Assembly: GCA_964458415.1 (NCBI GenBank) | Contig: CAYWIT010000016.1 | Location: 1 to 63,358, forward strand | DNA length: 63,358 nt | Direction: 5' to 3' | From: CAYWIT01 sp964458415 | GTDB lineage: Bacteria > Pseudomonadota > Alphaproteobacteria > Micavibrionales > UBA2020 | Shown: in pieces, positions 35,141 to 44,661 of the stretch | Layout: the number at the start of each line of letters is the position of its first letter | How positions within the stretch are numbered: the stretch's first letter is position 1 | Translations under genes and position numbers: made by a program | Notes under the pieces: model-generated | The model's database searches: none | The model's input: only the letters and a program-made list of their open reading frames with translations | What the model was told of the DNA's origin: nothing

Positions 35141-35604
35141 TGAAAAAGTCAGACCTTTTCAAACTGATGAATCTCTGGCCGCCATTTCTGGGAGCAGGGA
35201 TACGTGTCAAAAAAATTGCACATGATTTTACTGCCATTACGGTCGAGATGAAATTGCGCCACTGGAACAAAAATTATGTCGGTACGCAGTTTGGTGGTTC
35301 CATCTATGCCATGACGGACCCTTTTTATATGCTGATGCTGATGGAAAACCTTGGCAAGGATTATATCGTCTGGGACAAGGCTGCCGATATCCGTTTTAAA
35401 AAACCGGGACGTGGCAAGCTGACTGCGCATTTTAATCTTTCCAAAGAGCGTATCGCTGAAATCAAATCTGCGGCGGATAACAACTATAAGACCGAGCCGA
35501 AGTTTACCGTCGAGGTGCGTGACGAGGCTGGGGACGTCGTGGCAGAAGTAGACAAGGTTCTCTATGTTCGCCACAAAAGCCGTGTGCCGCACAAGAAGCC
35601 ATAA
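35140..35604 (+). CDS. DUF4442 hot-dog-fold protein (thioesterase-like)
   Basis: 154 residues with the DUF4442/YiiD C-terminal-like pattern: NKNYVGTQFGGSIYAMTDPFYMLML, where the conserved Asp lies on the central helix of a hot-dog fold. Relatives act on, or bind, acyl-CoA/acyl-ACP thioesters; the substrate is unknown. It shares a base with the valS stop. Followed by a strong bidirectional terminator. Confidence 0.8.
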   Translation: MKKSDLFKLMNLWPPFLGAGIRVKKIAHDFTAITVEMKLRHWNKNYVGTQFGGSIYAMTDPFYMLMLMENLGKDYIVWDKAADIRFKKPGRGKLTAHFNLSKERIAEIKSAADNNYKTEPKFTVEVRDEAGDVVAEVDKVLYVRHKSRVPHKKP

Positions 35605-35617
35605 ATAAAGCGTAAAC

Positions 35618-35652
35618 AAAATTCCCGCCTTCTTGTGGAGGGCGGGAATTTT
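35618..35652. terminator. Bidirectional intrinsic terminator
   Basis: A 12-bp perfect stem (AAAATTCCCGCC / GGCGGGAATTTT) with A and T tracts on opposite sides, between the convergent valS unit and rpsO. Confidence 0.9.
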
Positions 35653-35678
35653 GCCGTATATCGGTTGTTGTCGTGTGA

Positions 35679-35948
35679 TTAGCGACGCAGGCCGAGGCTA
35701 TCGATGAGCTGTTCGTAACGCTTGGGGTCAACTTTTTTAACGTAGTTGAGGTGGCTGCGACGCTGGCTAACCATAGCCAAGAGACCACGGCGGCTGCTCA
35801 TGTCATGCTTGTGGCTTTTCATGTGCTCTGTCAGAGAAACAATACGCTCCGTGAGGATGGCGACTTGCACTTCCGGTGAACCGGTATCTTTCGCCGTTGT
35901 GGCATATTTTTTAATAATCTCAGCTTTTCTTTGTACTGTCAGCGACAT
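35679..35948 (-). CDS. rpsO: 30S ribosomal protein S15
   Basis: 89 residues, exactly the usual length when started at MSLTVQRKAEI; four upstream codons are excluded. It binds 16S rRNA early in 30S assembly (helices 20-22) and forms bridges to 50S. Conserved segments DTGSPEVQVAILTERI, HMKSHKHDMSSRRGLL and RRSHLNYVKK are present. Last gene of the rimP-rpsO cluster. Unusually, pnp does not follow it but lies about 11 kb away. Confidence 0.97.
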   Translation of the reverse strand: MSLTVQRKAEIIKKYATTAKDTGSPEVQVAILTERIVSLTEHMKSHKHDMSSRRGLLAMVSQRRSHLNYVKKVDPKRYEQLIDSLGLRR

Positions 35949-35965
35949 CGGGTGCTCCATTAATG

Positions 35966-36898
35966 TTAAAGGTTAAAAAGTTTTACCGGATGCAGTTCAA
36001 TGCCGTCTTTTTCAAGCAAGGCAAGGGGCTTGTTATCGCCAATCGCCAGTACCAGATCTGTCATATCATCTATGCCTGCAACCGAAAGCCGGTCATAATC
36101 TTGGCGAGAGATAAATTTCAGGGTCTGGCCCTGTCTGATCCGACCGATCTCCGTTGCTGTCATGGCCAGTGCCGGGATGTCGTCCAGCACGGTCTCCACA
36201 GGCAATAGAACCTGATCAGGCTCGGCAGATTGCACCATTTTCTCTATTTCGTCCAGAGAAATGATGTTTTCTTCTGTAAAATTTCCAACGGCGGTGCGGC
36301 GCAGGGCCGTAACATAGCCAAAACAGCCCAGAATTTCGCCCATATCGCGGGCGATAGAGCGCACATAGGTTCCTTTACCGCATTCCATGTCGAAATCAGC
36401 CGAATCGGGATTGGCCGCGATCAGACGAATACCGTAAACGGTGACACGTCTGGAGGCGATTTCAACGGTCTCCCCGGCACGGGCAAGATCGTAAGCCCGT
36501 TCGCCATCCAGTTTAATGGCAGAGAATTGGGGAGGTATCTGGTCAATGTTGCCAACAAAACGCGGCAGCACACTGCGGATATCTGCTTCTGACGGACGTT
36601 TTGGCGAGGTTTTGAGAACAGTCCCTTCGGTATCATCGGTATTTCGCGCTTCGCCCCATTGGACGGTAAAGCGGTAGGATTTGTCACGATCCTGTGCATA
36701 AGGAATGGTCTTGGTCGCTTCACCAAGGGCAATGGGAAGAACGCCGGTTGCCAGCGGGTCAAGCGTTCCGGCATGGCCAAGCTTTTGCGCATTTAGCAAG
36801 CGGCGAACACGCCCAAGGGCTTGCGTAGAGGTCAATCCAAGAGGTTTGTCCAGGTTAATCCAGCCGTTGACGGCTATGCCTTTTTTATTGCGGGCCAT
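35966..36898 (-). CDS. truB: tRNA pseudouridine-55 synthase
   Basis: 310 residues. Makes pseudouridine at U55 of the T loop in tRNAs. The catalytic motif HAGTLDPLATGVLPI holds the nucleophilic Asp, and the N-terminal GWINLDKPLGLTSTQAL and YVRSIARDMGE motifs are typical. It sits between rbfA and rpsO, the classical order; short gaps indicate one operon. Confidence 0.95.
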   Translation of the reverse strand: MARNKKGIAVNGWINLDKPLGLTSTQALGRVRRLLNAQKLGHAGTLDPLATGVLPIALGEATKTIPYAQDRDKSYRFTVQWGEARNTDDTEGTVLKTSPKRPSEADIRSVLPRFVGNIDQIPPQFSAIKLDGERAYDLARAGETVEIASRRVTVYGIRLIAANPDSADFDMECGKGTYVRSIARDMGEILGCFGYVTALRRTAVGNFTEENIISLDEIEKMVQSAEPDQVLLPVETVLDDIPALAMTATEIGRIRQGQTLKFISRQDYDRLSVAGIDDMTDLVLAIGDNKPLALLEKDGIELHPVKLFNL

Positions 36899-36921
36899 AT
36901 GCGTCCGGTCAGGTGAGTTTG

Positions 36922-37371
36922 TTAGGAAGAGGATTCTTTTGTACTATCGTTATCATCCGGATGATCTGTCTTGCGCAGGTCTTTCTGGACTTTATCCTGA
37001 CGCAGCAGGCGCTCGAGATGTTCAGCCTGTTCAAAGGAGGTATCGAGACGAAACGTAATTTTTGGTGTATAGCGCAAATCCATCTCCGGAGCCACTTCGG
37101 ACCTGAAGTAACCGGCGGCCTTGTTGAGCGCGACAATGATCGCATCTGCATTTTTTCCGCCAAGGGGCATGATATAGGCGATGGCATGTTTCAGGTCGGG
37201 GCCGACATCGACAGAAGTCACGGTGATCAGGCTTGATTTCTCGAGAACAGGGTCATTTAAATGTTCCCGCCGCAGGATTTCAGAGAGAACATGCCGGATA
37301 CGCTCGCCGACACGTAGCTGACGCTGTCCCGGCGCTGATCTTCCTGTGGTGGGGCGATGGTGTTGTTTCAT
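36922..37371 (-). CDS. rbfA: Ribosome-binding factor A
   Basis: 149 residues. A KH-fold cold-shock-type factor that binds the 30S subunit and helps 16S 5'-end maturation. Recognisable by RVGERIRHVLSEILRRE, ITVTSVDVGPDLKHAIAYI and the end of the domain (ITFRLDTSFEQAEHLERLL), followed by an acidic disordered tail common in alphaproteobacteria. Lies between infB and truB. Confidence 0.93.
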   Translation of the reverse strand: MKQHHRPTTGRSAPGQRQLRVGERIRHVLSEILRREHLNDPVLEKSSLITVTSVDVGPDLKHAIAYIMPLGGKNADAIIVALNKAAGYFRSEVAPEMDLRYTPKITFRLDTSFEQAEHLERLLRQDKVQKDLRKTDHPDDNDSTKESSS

Positions 37372-37397
37372 AGCCGTATCTCTTGTATCCCCCGTGT

Positions 37398-39989
37398 TCA
37401 GGAAGCCATGCCTTCCAGCGTGCGTGCTGTTTCCTCCATCTCGAAGGCTTCGATAACGTCGCCTTCCTTGATGTCGTCATAGTTCTCGAAAGCCATACCG
37501 CATTCATAACCCTTCTGGACTTCACGGACTTCATCCTTGAACCGGCGCAGAGTCTTGAGTGTGCCTGTATGGATAACGACGTTGTCGCGGAGCAGACGGA
37601 CTTTCGATCCGCGTCTGACAAGACCATCCGTGACAAAGCATCCGGCCACTTTCCCGGCTTTCGGCACGGAAAAGACCTGACGTATTTCGGCGTAGCCGAT
37701 AAACTTTTCTTTGACCTCTGGGGAGAGCAGGCCACCCAGAAGGGCTTTGACTTCGTCGATAACTTCATAAATGATCGAATAATAACGGATTTCAACGCCA
37801 TCGCGCTTGGCCAGATCGCGGGCTTGCGGATTGGCGCGGACGTTGAAACCGATAATCAGCGCACCGGAAGCATTTGCCAATGTAATGTCGGATTCAGTGA
37901 TTGCGCCAACACCGGAGTGCAGAACGTTAACTTTAACCTCTGTATTTTCTTCGGTCAGCTTGTTCAGTGCGCCAGCGATGGCTTCAATGGAGCCATGCAC
38001 GTCCCCCTTGATAATAACAGGGAGGTTTTTTGCAACGCCCGCCTGAATTTCCTGGATCATGACATCAAGCGCACGGCCTTTCGATTTTGCCGCATGAATG
38101 GCGCGTTTGCGGCGCAGACGGAATTCAGCAATGCTGCGTGCTTTTGCTTCATCATCGACAACAACGAAATCGTCGCCGGATTCCGGCGTGCCGGTAAGGC
38201 CCAAAACCTCGACGGGCTGCCCCGGTACTGCTTCTGTAATATTGTGGCCCCGATCATTATGAAGGGCGCGAACGCGTCCCCATTCCGTTCCGGTGACAAA
38301 AATTTGGCCGACTTTTAACGTGCCTTTTTGAACCAGAACCGTCGCAACGGACCCTTTTCCCTGTTCCTGACGCGATTCAATAACGGCACCGATAGCAGGT
38401 CTGTTCGGATTGGCGCGCAATGTCAGCATATCTGCTTGCAACAGAATGGCTTCTTCCAGTTCTGCAAGGCCTTTTTTAGTCTTGGCGGAAACCTCGATGC
38501 TCTGGCTGTCGCCGCCCATGCTTTCCGTCACGACTTCATATTGCAACAGTTCCTGACGGACTTTGTTGGCATTTGCTGCGGGAAGGTCGCATTTATTGAT
38601 CGCGACAATGATCGGCTTTTGCGCGGCACGGGCATGACTGATCGCCTCGATAGTCTGCGGCATGACGCTGTCGTCAGCAGCAACGACGAGCACGACAATG
38701 TCAGTAACGTCGGCACCACGGGCACGCATCTCGGTAAAAGCGGCGTGACCTGGCGTGTCGATAAAGGTGATTTTCCGGCCGTTGTTCGTTTTAATCTGGT
38801 ATGCGCCGATATGCTGGGTGATACCGCCAGCCTCATGCACGGCGACATCCGCCCGACGGATCGCGTCAAGCAGCGAGGTTTTTCCGTGGTCAACGTGGCC
38901 CATGATCGTCACAACGGGCGGACGTGGCAGCAGCGATTCCTCGCTGTCTTCTGCGCCGTGAATACCCGTTTCGATATCGGATTCGGCAACGCGCTTTAGC
39001 GTATGTCCGAATTCATGCACAATCAATTCGGCAGTATCGGCATCGATAGTTTGCGTTGCGGTCGCCATAATGCCCATATTCATGAGTTTTTTAACAACAT
39101 CACCGACGCGTTCTGTCATGCGATTGGCAAGTTCCTGAACCGTAATAACTTCAGGAATGGTTACTTCACGGTATTGCTTGGTTTTCTCCGCATTGGCCAA
39201 CTGCATTTTGGCTCTCATGCGCTCGCGTGCACGGCGCTGTGCAGCCATGCTGGGGCTTTTGGAATCGCGTTCCTCAAACCCGTCATTCAGCACCTGACTA
39301 ACCGTCAGTCTGCCGCCACGGCGGCGCGGTTCATTCGTGCGCGATGGCGGAACCCGCTTCTTGGAAAGGTCTTCCGCAGGAGATGCAGGTTCGCGGCCAT
39401 AAAAGCCGACGCGGCGGTTAAGCTGGCGCCTGTCAGAATCCGGCCCGGGAATATCACCTGGTGTGGCAATGGCCGCCGGGTTGCGCGGAGCGGCGGCAGG
39501 CCTGCTGCGCGCAGATTCCGCATCACGCTTGCGGCGTTCTGAATCCTCTGCTTCGTTAATCTTGCGAAGCTTCGCCATTTCTTCTTCACGCAGACGCTCG
39601 GCAGGCGTTCTTGTATCCTCAACGGGAGCCTCAGGCTCTTCTGCGGCAGGGGTCTTGACAACGACTTTTGTCTGATAGTGCATTGCCGGTGTTTCTTTTG
39701 GCGCATGCTGGGCCTGCTGCAAAGCGCGGACGCGTGCCTCGCGTTCCGCATCCGTCAGGTGCAAATCTGATCCGGACTGGCTATCGGCCAAAGCCTTGGC
39801 GGCTTCGGCTTGTGCGCCACGTTTTTTCTTCACCTCGACGGCAACGGGCCTTGCGGATCTTCCCATCGTCGATCTGCCTGCACTGCCTGTCGTAGCGCCA
39901 ACGGGGCTCTTCAAGGTGAGTGTCCCTTTGCCGGTACCTGACAGGCTTAATTTTTTGCGTTCAAGATCGGTTTTTTCTTTTTCAGCCAT
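37398..39989 (-). CDS. infB: Translation initiation factor IF-2
   Basis: 863 residues. GTPase that places initiator tRNA on the 30S subunit and promotes subunit joining. A long charged, Ala/Pro/Arg-rich N-terminal region (about 1-260), an IF2-N segment (VITVQELANRM), then the G domain with GHVDHGKTSLLDAIR, DTPGHAAF and NKCDLP, followed by domains II-IV. Operon neighbours as usual (nusA upstream, rbfA downstream). Confidence 0.97.
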   Translation of the reverse strand: MAEKEKTDLERKKLSLSGTGKGTLTLKSPVGATTGSAGRSTMGRSARPVAVEVKKKRGAQAEAAKALADSQSGSDLHLTDAEREARVRALQQAQHAPKETPAMHYQTKVVVKTPAAEEPEAPVEDTRTPAERLREEEMAKLRKINEAEDSERRKRDAESARSRPAAAPRNPAAIATPGDIPGPDSDRRQLNRRVGFYGREPASPAEDLSKKRVPPSRTNEPRRRGGRLTVSQVLNDGFEERDSKSPSMAAQRRARERMRAKMQLANAEKTKQYREVTIPEVITVQELANRMTERVGDVVKKLMNMGIMATATQTIDADTAELIVHEFGHTLKRVAESDIETGIHGAEDSEESLLPRPPVVTIMGHVDHGKTSLLDAIRRADVAVHEAGGITQHIGAYQIKTNNGRKITFIDTPGHAAFTEMRARGADVTDIVVLVVAADDSVMPQTIEAISHARAAQKPIIVAINKCDLPAANANKVRQELLQYEVVTESMGGDSQSIEVSAKTKKGLAELEEAILLQADMLTLRANPNRPAIGAVIESRQEQGKGSVATVLVQKGTLKVGQIFVTGTEWGRVRALHNDRGHNITEAVPGQPVEVLGLTGTPESGDDFVVVDDEAKARSIAEFRLRRKRAIHAAKSKGRALDVMIQEIQAGVAKNLPVIIKGDVHGSIEAIAGALNKLTEENTEVKVNVLHSGVGAITESDITLANASGALIIGFNVRANPQARDLAKRDGVEIRYYSIIYEVIDEVKALLGGLLSPEVKEKFIGYAEIRQVFSVPKAGKVAGCFVTDGLVRRGSKVRLLRDNVVIHTGTLKTLRRFKDEVREVQKGYECGMAFENYDDIKEGDVIEAFEMEETARTLEGMAS

Positions 39990-40031
39990 ATTTGCGTCTC
40001 TGCTTCCAGATCGTTAAGTGTTACGGGTAGG

Positions 40032-41567
40032 TTACCCATGGGCGGCGGCCAGATCTTCCTTGGGCTTTTCATCATCGGTAAACCATCCGGCGCGGGCTGT
40101 CATAATGATATTATTGGCTTGAGATTCTGTCAGTTTGTCATTACCGACAATCTCGCGAAGCTCATCACCGGCCAGATCGCCAAGATCATCAAGCGTCTTG
40201 ACGCCGTTTTCCCCTAAAACAAGGATCATGTCCTGTGTCAGGCCTTTTAGGTTGGCCAGCTCTGCGCTGATACCTTGTTCCTGACAGCGTTTTTCAAAGG
40301 CGACTGTTTTGGCTTCAAGCCATGTCGAGGCGCGATTACGAAGTTCGGCGGCAACATCGGCGTCGAAGCCCTGAATATCCGCCAGTTCCTCCGCCGGTGT
40401 TTCGATAACGTCTTCAATAGAGGTAAAGCCTTCTACCACCAAGAGATGGGCGATGACCTCGTCAACGTCAAGGGCCTCCATAAAGAGTGCAGAACGTGTC
40501 TTGAATTCTGTCTGGCGACGCTCGGATTCTTCAGCCTCGGTCATGATATCGATATTCCAGCCGGAGAGTTGAGTTGCCAAACGCACGTTTTGTCCACGAC
40601 GTCCAATGGCCAGACTGAGCTGGTCGTCGGGCACAACGACATCAAGACGGTTATTGTCTTCATCCAGAACAACTTTTGTGACTTCCGCCGGTTGTAGCGC
40701 ATTAACAACAAATGTGGCTACATCGTTGGTCCATGGAATGATGTCGATTTTTTCGCCTTGCAGTTCACCGACAACAGCCTGAACACGGGAACCGCGCATA
40801 CCCACGCAAGCACCGACAGGATCTATGGAGGAGTCACGGGAAATAACCGCAATTTTTGCACGGCTGCCGGGATCACGCGCAACGGCGCGGATCTCGATAA
40901 CGCCGTCATAAATCTCCGGTACTTCCTGACGAAACAATTTGGCCAGAAAATCAGGATGGACGCGGGACAGGAAAACCTGCGGCCCGCGCTGTTCGCGGCG
41001 AACATCATGGATATAGGCGCGGACGCGATCCCCCGTTTTAAAATGTTCACGGGGCAGGGCATCCTGACGGCGGAGATAGGCCTCGCCGCGTCCCATATCT
41101 ACCGTGATATTGCCGTATTCAACACGTTTGACGACACCGGAAACAATCTCGCCAATACGGTCCTTGTATTCTTCGAATTGTTTCTCGCGTTCGGCATCAC
41201 GAACCTTTTGAAAAATCACCTGTTTTGCCGTTTGGGCGGCAATGCGGCCAAAATCAAGCGGCGGAAGTTTGTCAATGATGAACTCGCCAACCTGCGCATC
41301 CGGCTTTATTTTTTTGGCATATTTAAGCAGGATTTTTTTTGCTTCGCCTTCCGGATCTTCAGCGTCAATGGCTTCGACAACTTCACGGTAGCGGAACAAA
41401 TCAATATTGCCGGTCTGGCGGTTGATCGTTGCCCGGATATCGTGATCATGGCCGTATTTGGAACGCCCTGCCTTTTGAATGGCCTCTTCCATCGCCTGAA
41501 TGACGATTTCTTTTTCGATGTTCTTTTCGCGCGCGACGGCGTCTGCTACTTGAAGAAGTTCTTGCAT
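40032..41567 (-). CDS. nusA: Transcription termination/antitermination factor NusA
   Basis: 511 residues. N-terminal RNA-polymerase-binding domain (1-130), S1 domain (GEIVSGVVKRVEYGNITVDMG), KH domains (VGACVGMRGSRVQAVVGEL and LSLAIGRRGQNVRLATQL), then C-terminal helix-hairpin-helix repeats (about 360-500). It binds RNA polymerase and nascent RNA to modulate pausing, termination and antitermination. NusA is known to autoregulate its operon in enterobacteria; the hairpin before rimP could serve that here. Confidence 0.96.
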   Translation of the reverse strand: MQELLQVADAVAREKNIEKEIVIQAMEEAIQKAGRSKYGHDHDIRATINRQTGNIDLFRYREVVEAIDAEDPEGEAKKILLKYAKKIKPDAQVGEFIIDKLPPLDFGRIAAQTAKQVIFQKVRDAEREKQFEEYKDRIGEIVSGVVKRVEYGNITVDMGRGEAYLRRQDALPREHFKTGDRVRAYIHDVRREQRGPQVFLSRVHPDFLAKLFRQEVPEIYDGVIEIRAVARDPGSRAKIAVISRDSSIDPVGACVGMRGSRVQAVVGELQGEKIDIIPWTNDVATFVVNALQPAEVTKVVLDEDNNRLDVVVPDDQLSLAIGRRGQNVRLATQLSGWNIDIMTEAEESERRQTEFKTRSALFMEALDVDEVIAHLLVVEGFTSIEDVIETPAEELADIQGFDADVAAELRNRASTWLEAKTVAFEKRCQEQGISAELANLKGLTQDMILVLGENGVKTLDDLGDLAGDELREIVGNDKLTESQANNIIMTARAGWFTDDEKPKEDLAAAHG

Positions 41568-41581
41568 GGTCTTTTTTCCTG

Positions 41582-42088
41582 TTAACTAGCCTTTTGCTGT
41601 TGTTTATCCTGTGCTGCTTTCAAAAGCTCATCCGTAAGCAGCAGCTTTGCTTTTTGGATGAGACGGAAAGGAATGGCCACCGGCCCTTTTTCGGTTTCGA
41701 TGACAACATTCTCGCCGTCCAGACCTTTGAGAAGGCCTTTGAATTTTTTTTGCCCGTCAATAGCATCGTCAATTTCAACACGGGCTTGGTTGTTTTTGTA
41801 AATATCAAAATCCTTCATGCGGGTCAGGGGACGGTCAATGCCCGGCGAACTGACCTCAAGGTAGAAAGCGCCATCAAACACATTCTCCACATCCAGCAAG
41901 GCTGAAACTGCCCGGCTGAGCCGTTCGCAGTCGTCAACAAGCATAGTGCCATCCGGACGTTCAGCCATAATCTGGAGGGTAGGTTTGCCTGAGCCCACCA
42001 GAAGAGCGCGCACAATCTCATAACCCATGGACTCTGCGGTCGGGGAAATAATGCGTTCAATCTTCTTGATCAGCGGACTTTTTATCAT
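41582..42088 (-). CDS. rimP: Ribosome maturation factor RimP
   Basis: 168 residues from MIKSPLIKKIERI. Needed for 30S assembly (S19 binding region). Typical segments: ESMGYEIVRALLVG, LTRMKDFDIYKNNQARVEI and EVSSPGIDRPL. The frame is open for 18 more codons, but only this ATG has a close GGAAAGAG ribosome site, and the extra codons fall inside a hairpin. First gene of the nusA-infB operon, 14 bp before nusA. Confidence 0.9.
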   Translation of the reverse strand: MIKSPLIKKIERIISPTAESMGYEIVRALLVGSGKPTLQIMAERPDGTMLVDDCERLSRAVSALLDVENVFDGAFYLEVSSPGIDRPLTRMKDFDIYKNNQARVEIDDAIDGQKKFKGLLKGLDGENVVIETEKGPVAIPFRLIQKAKLLLTDELLKAAQDKQQQKAS

Positions 42089-42109
42089 GGCTCTTTCCAT
42101 TGCCCGGGT

Positions 42110-42144
42110 AAGCAAAAGGGCGGGCTTCATTTTGAAGCCCACCC
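42110..42144 (-). terminator. Terminator/attenuator hairpin in the rimP leader
   Basis: On the reverse strand a 12-bp stem (GGGTGGGCTTCA / TGAAGCCCGCCC, one G-U pair) with a 3-nt loop is followed by TTTTGCTT. It ends about 25 bases before the rimP start, too close to leave room for a promoter behind it, so transcription must pass through it. A transcriptional attenuator is the simplest reading. Confidence 0.6.
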
Positions 42145-42170
42145 TTTTTGTTTATCCGGGATTTATAGTC

Positions 42171-42199
42171 TATATAAGGCAAAACCCCCGTTGAAGCAA
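42171..42199 (-). promoter_or_regulatory. Possible promoter of the rimP-nusA-infB operon
   Basis: On the reverse strand TTGCTT, a 17-bp spacer and TATATA. It would start a leader of about 75 nt containing the hairpin. Weak consensus match. Confidence 0.35.
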
Positions 42200-42232
42200 G
42201 AAAAAATACGCCAAATATCCATTTTTATATGG

Positions 42233-42730
42233 TTATTGAGCGTTTCCAGTCGCCTTGATGATATCGAGAATCGTCTCCGTAACCTCATCAATCAGCAAAA
42301 TGTCATTTCCTGCCATGATTCGCCGGGTGCCGTGGAGCGGTTTGGGAAGGCGTTTCAAGAGATCCTCCGGCAGGTCCCGCTTCTCAAGTCCGGGCGGGAG
42401 GCGGCCATTACGTTCAAGCTGCATGGCCAGACCAGGCGGCAAATGGTCTTTTTTGGCCAGTCCGGGGGGGAGTCCTTTGGCGCCTTTTCCTTTCCCGTTT
42501 TCTTTGCCCTTCTGTTTATCATCATGTTTGTCCTCTGAAACCTTGAGGCCAAGGTATTCCTCGATTATCGCTTTTTCAGTTTCATTAAAAATACGCTCGA
42601 CTACTTTATTCGTGGATTGCTCGATTGTTTTTTCAGGAGCTGTGATCGGCGGTGTTTTTCCTTTTGCCAGTGCGGGCGAAGCAGTGCCTAGAATTGCCAG
42701 TGTCGCCAGTGCAATCATATATTTTTTCAT
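42233..42730 (-). CDS. Exported CigR-like/RcnB-like protein
   Basis: 165 residues with a signal peptide (MKKYMIALATLAILGTASPALA). A Lys/Gly-rich low-complexity stretch is followed by three LPPGLxxx repeats and a short C-terminal domain (GTRRIMAGNDILLIDEVTETILDII). This layout matches CigR-family periplasmic proteins; in Salmonella CigR is linked to virulence control, but the general role is unknown. It ends well before rimP and starts 1 bp after the trmB stop, so it may be co-transcribed with trmB. Confidence 0.7.
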   Translation of the reverse strand: MKKYMIALATLAILGTASPALAKGKTPPITAPEKTIEQSTNKVVERIFNETEKAIIEEYLGLKVSEDKHDDKQKGKENGKGKGAKGLPPGLAKKDHLPPGLAMQLERNGRLPPGLEKRDLPEDLLKRLPKPLHGTRRIMAGNDILLIDEVTETILDIIKATGNAQ

Positions 42731-42731
42731 G

Positions 42732-43430
42732 TCATCCTCCGTTGCGTTTGAAATTTAAAAAAACGGTTTGCCGTCCGTGCTGGAGGCCCCTTTTCTGATA
42801 GCGTGTTTCCTGCATATCCACGGGGCGTTCACGCCAATCAGACTGCGATCGCGCCAGCCATGTAAAGCCGGAATGAAAATAGGTTTTTTCAATCAGCCAG
42901 GCGGCGAGGGCCGCGTGATCCGTTGACATCCTTAATTCCCCGTCCGGCTTTAAAAGGCGGTTGATTTCATTCAGCGTTTCTGTCTGGATGAAACGTCTTT
43001 TCCAGTGTCTTGTTTTAGGCCAGGGATCGGCGTTAAGAACAAAAATGCGCCCCATGCTTTGCGGGTTTAGTTTCATCATCAGCAAACGGGCATCATCCGG
43101 CCAAATGCGGATATTCTTCACCTTGTTATCACGGATATGTTTGCAGAGGGTTGCCACGCCATTGACAAACGGCTCACATCCGATAAAGCCAATCTCCGGA
43201 TTATTCATAGCCTGATGCAGCAGATTTTCGCCGTTGCCAAAGCCGATTTCAAAGTGAATATCGCTGACAGGAAACGAAAAAAAATGGCGCGGATCGACAA
43301 GGCCTTCAGTAGGGAGGGCGATCCTGATTTCCGGCAACACGCTTTCAAGCGCATCCAGCCGTCCGACATGGAGCTTCTTCCCCTTGCGCCGCCCGTAGAA
43401 TAACAGATCAGCGTTTGAATTCGGCGACAT
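42732..43430 (-). CDS. trmB: tRNA (guanine-N7-)-methyltransferase
   Basis: 232 residues. Methylates G46 in tRNA variable loops using S-adenosylmethionine. SAM-site motif HFEIGFGNGE, and NADPWPKTRHWKRRF, a close form of the family's DPWPKxRHxKRR signature. Its start overlaps the end of metK by 23 bp, so translation is coupled to the enzyme that makes its cofactor. Confidence 0.93.
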   Translation of the reverse strand: MSPNSNADLLFYGRRKGKKLHVGRLDALESVLPEIRIALPTEGLVDPRHFFSFPVSDIHFEIGFGNGENLLHQAMNNPEIGFIGCEPFVNGVATLCKHIRDNKVKNIRIWPDDARLLMMKLNPQSMGRIFVLNADPWPKTRHWKRRFIQTETLNEINRLLKPDGELRMSTDHAALAAWLIEKTYFHSGFTWLARSQSDWRERPVDMQETRYQKRGLQHGRQTVFLNFKRNGG

Positions 43431-44628
43431 TGCCCAGCTCTGCGTCCCTGTATTTGGGGGAGTTGATTTCCGTCTTCAGGGCTTCCACGAGGTCAAGTTT
43501 TTCCCATGTAAACCCGCCATCGGGTTCCGGAACGCGTCCGAAGTGGCCGTAGGCTGCTGTACGTGCATAAATCGGTTTGTTCAGGACCAGCCTTTCGCGG
43601 ATGGCACGGGGACGGAAATCCGCCACTTCCTGTATGGCTGCGGACAGCGCATCATCGCTGAAAAGCCCTGTACCGTGCGTGTTAATATAAACGGAAATAG
43701 GATGGGATACGCCGATGGCATAGGAAAGCTGGATCGTGCATTTTTCAGCAAGCCCTGCCGCTACGACGTTCTTGGCCGCATGCCGCGCTGCATAGGCCGC
43801 CGAACGGTCCACTTTTGTCGGGTCTTTGCCGGAAAAAGCGCCGCCGCCATGCGGCGCAGCGCCGCCATAGGTATCCACAATGATTTTACGTCCCGTCAGG
43901 CCGCAATCGCCATCCGGTCCGCCGATGACAAAACGCCCTGTCGGATTGACGTAGAATTTGTCATCCGGACACATCCAGCCTTGCGGCAGAATATTTTCGA
44001 CGTGGGGGCGTACCATTTCGCGTACTTCATCCTGGGATACGCTGGCATCATGCTGGGTGGAAACAACGATTGATGTCGCGCGGACAGGTTTGCCATTCAC
44101 GTATTCAAGGCTGACCTGGCTTTTGGCATCGGGGCCAAGTTTATACAGCGCGCCGGAGTGGCGGGCTTCGGCCAGAGATTTTAAAATTGCATGTGAATAA
44201 AAAATCGCTGCCGGCATAAAAGTTTCTGTTTCACGGCAGGCATAGCCAAACATGATCCCCTGATCGCCAGCACCTTCATCTTTGTTTCCATCGGAATCAA
44301 CGCCAAGAGCGATATCGGATGACTGGGCGTGGAGGCGAACATCGACTTTGATTTTCTCCCAGTGGAATTCTTCCTGTTTGTATCCTATATCACGGACGGC
44401 ATGCCGGGCGACTGTTTCGATCACGTCAGGCGTGATTGAGGCGGGGCCGCGCGTTTCACCGGCGATGCAGAGAAACCCCGTGGTTGCCAGACATTCCGCA
44501 GCAACGCGGGCGTAGGGATCGGCCGAGAGATAGGCATCAACAATGGCATCGGAAATACGGTCACAGACCTTGTCTGGATGGCCCTCGCCAACGGATTCAC
44601 TGGTAAAGATGTATCTTTGGTCGGCCAT
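43408..44628 (-). CDS. metK: S-adenosylmethionine synthetase
   Basis: 406 residues. Makes SAM from methionine and ATP. Signatures: GEGHPDKVCDRISDAIVD, GAGDQGIMFGYA and GGGAFSGKDPTKVDRSAAY. Length slightly above the 385-400 of many bacteria, as in other alphaproteobacteria. Preceded by its own promoter; no SAM riboswitch was recognised in the short leader. Heads the metK-trmB-cigR-like unit. Confidence 0.97.
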   Translation of the reverse strand: MADQRYIFTSESVGEGHPDKVCDRISDAIVDAYLSADPYARVAAECLATTGFLCIAGETRGPASITPDVIETVARHAVRDIGYKQEEFHWEKIKVDVRLHAQSSDIALGVDSDGNKDEGAGDQGIMFGYACRETETFMPAAIFYSHAILKSLAEARHSGALYKLGPDAKSQVSLEYVNGKPVRATSIVVSTQHDASVSQDEVREMVRPHVENILPQGWMCPDDKFYVNPTGRFVIGGPDGDCGLTGRKIIVDTYGGAAPHGGGAFSGKDPTKVDRSAAYAARHAAKNVVAAGLAEKCTIQLSYAIGVSHPISVYINTHGTGLFSDDALSAAIQEVADFRPRAIRERLVLNKPIYARTAAYGHFGRVPEPDGGFTWEKLDLVEALKTEINSPKYRDAELGNVAEFKR

Positions 44629-44661
44629 CTCGTTTACTCCTGATGATTGATTTAACGGGAC

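Noticed and set aside
37383..38318. Forward open frame of 311 codons opposite infB
   Set aside because: Antisense shadow of a well-conserved gene; no independent support.
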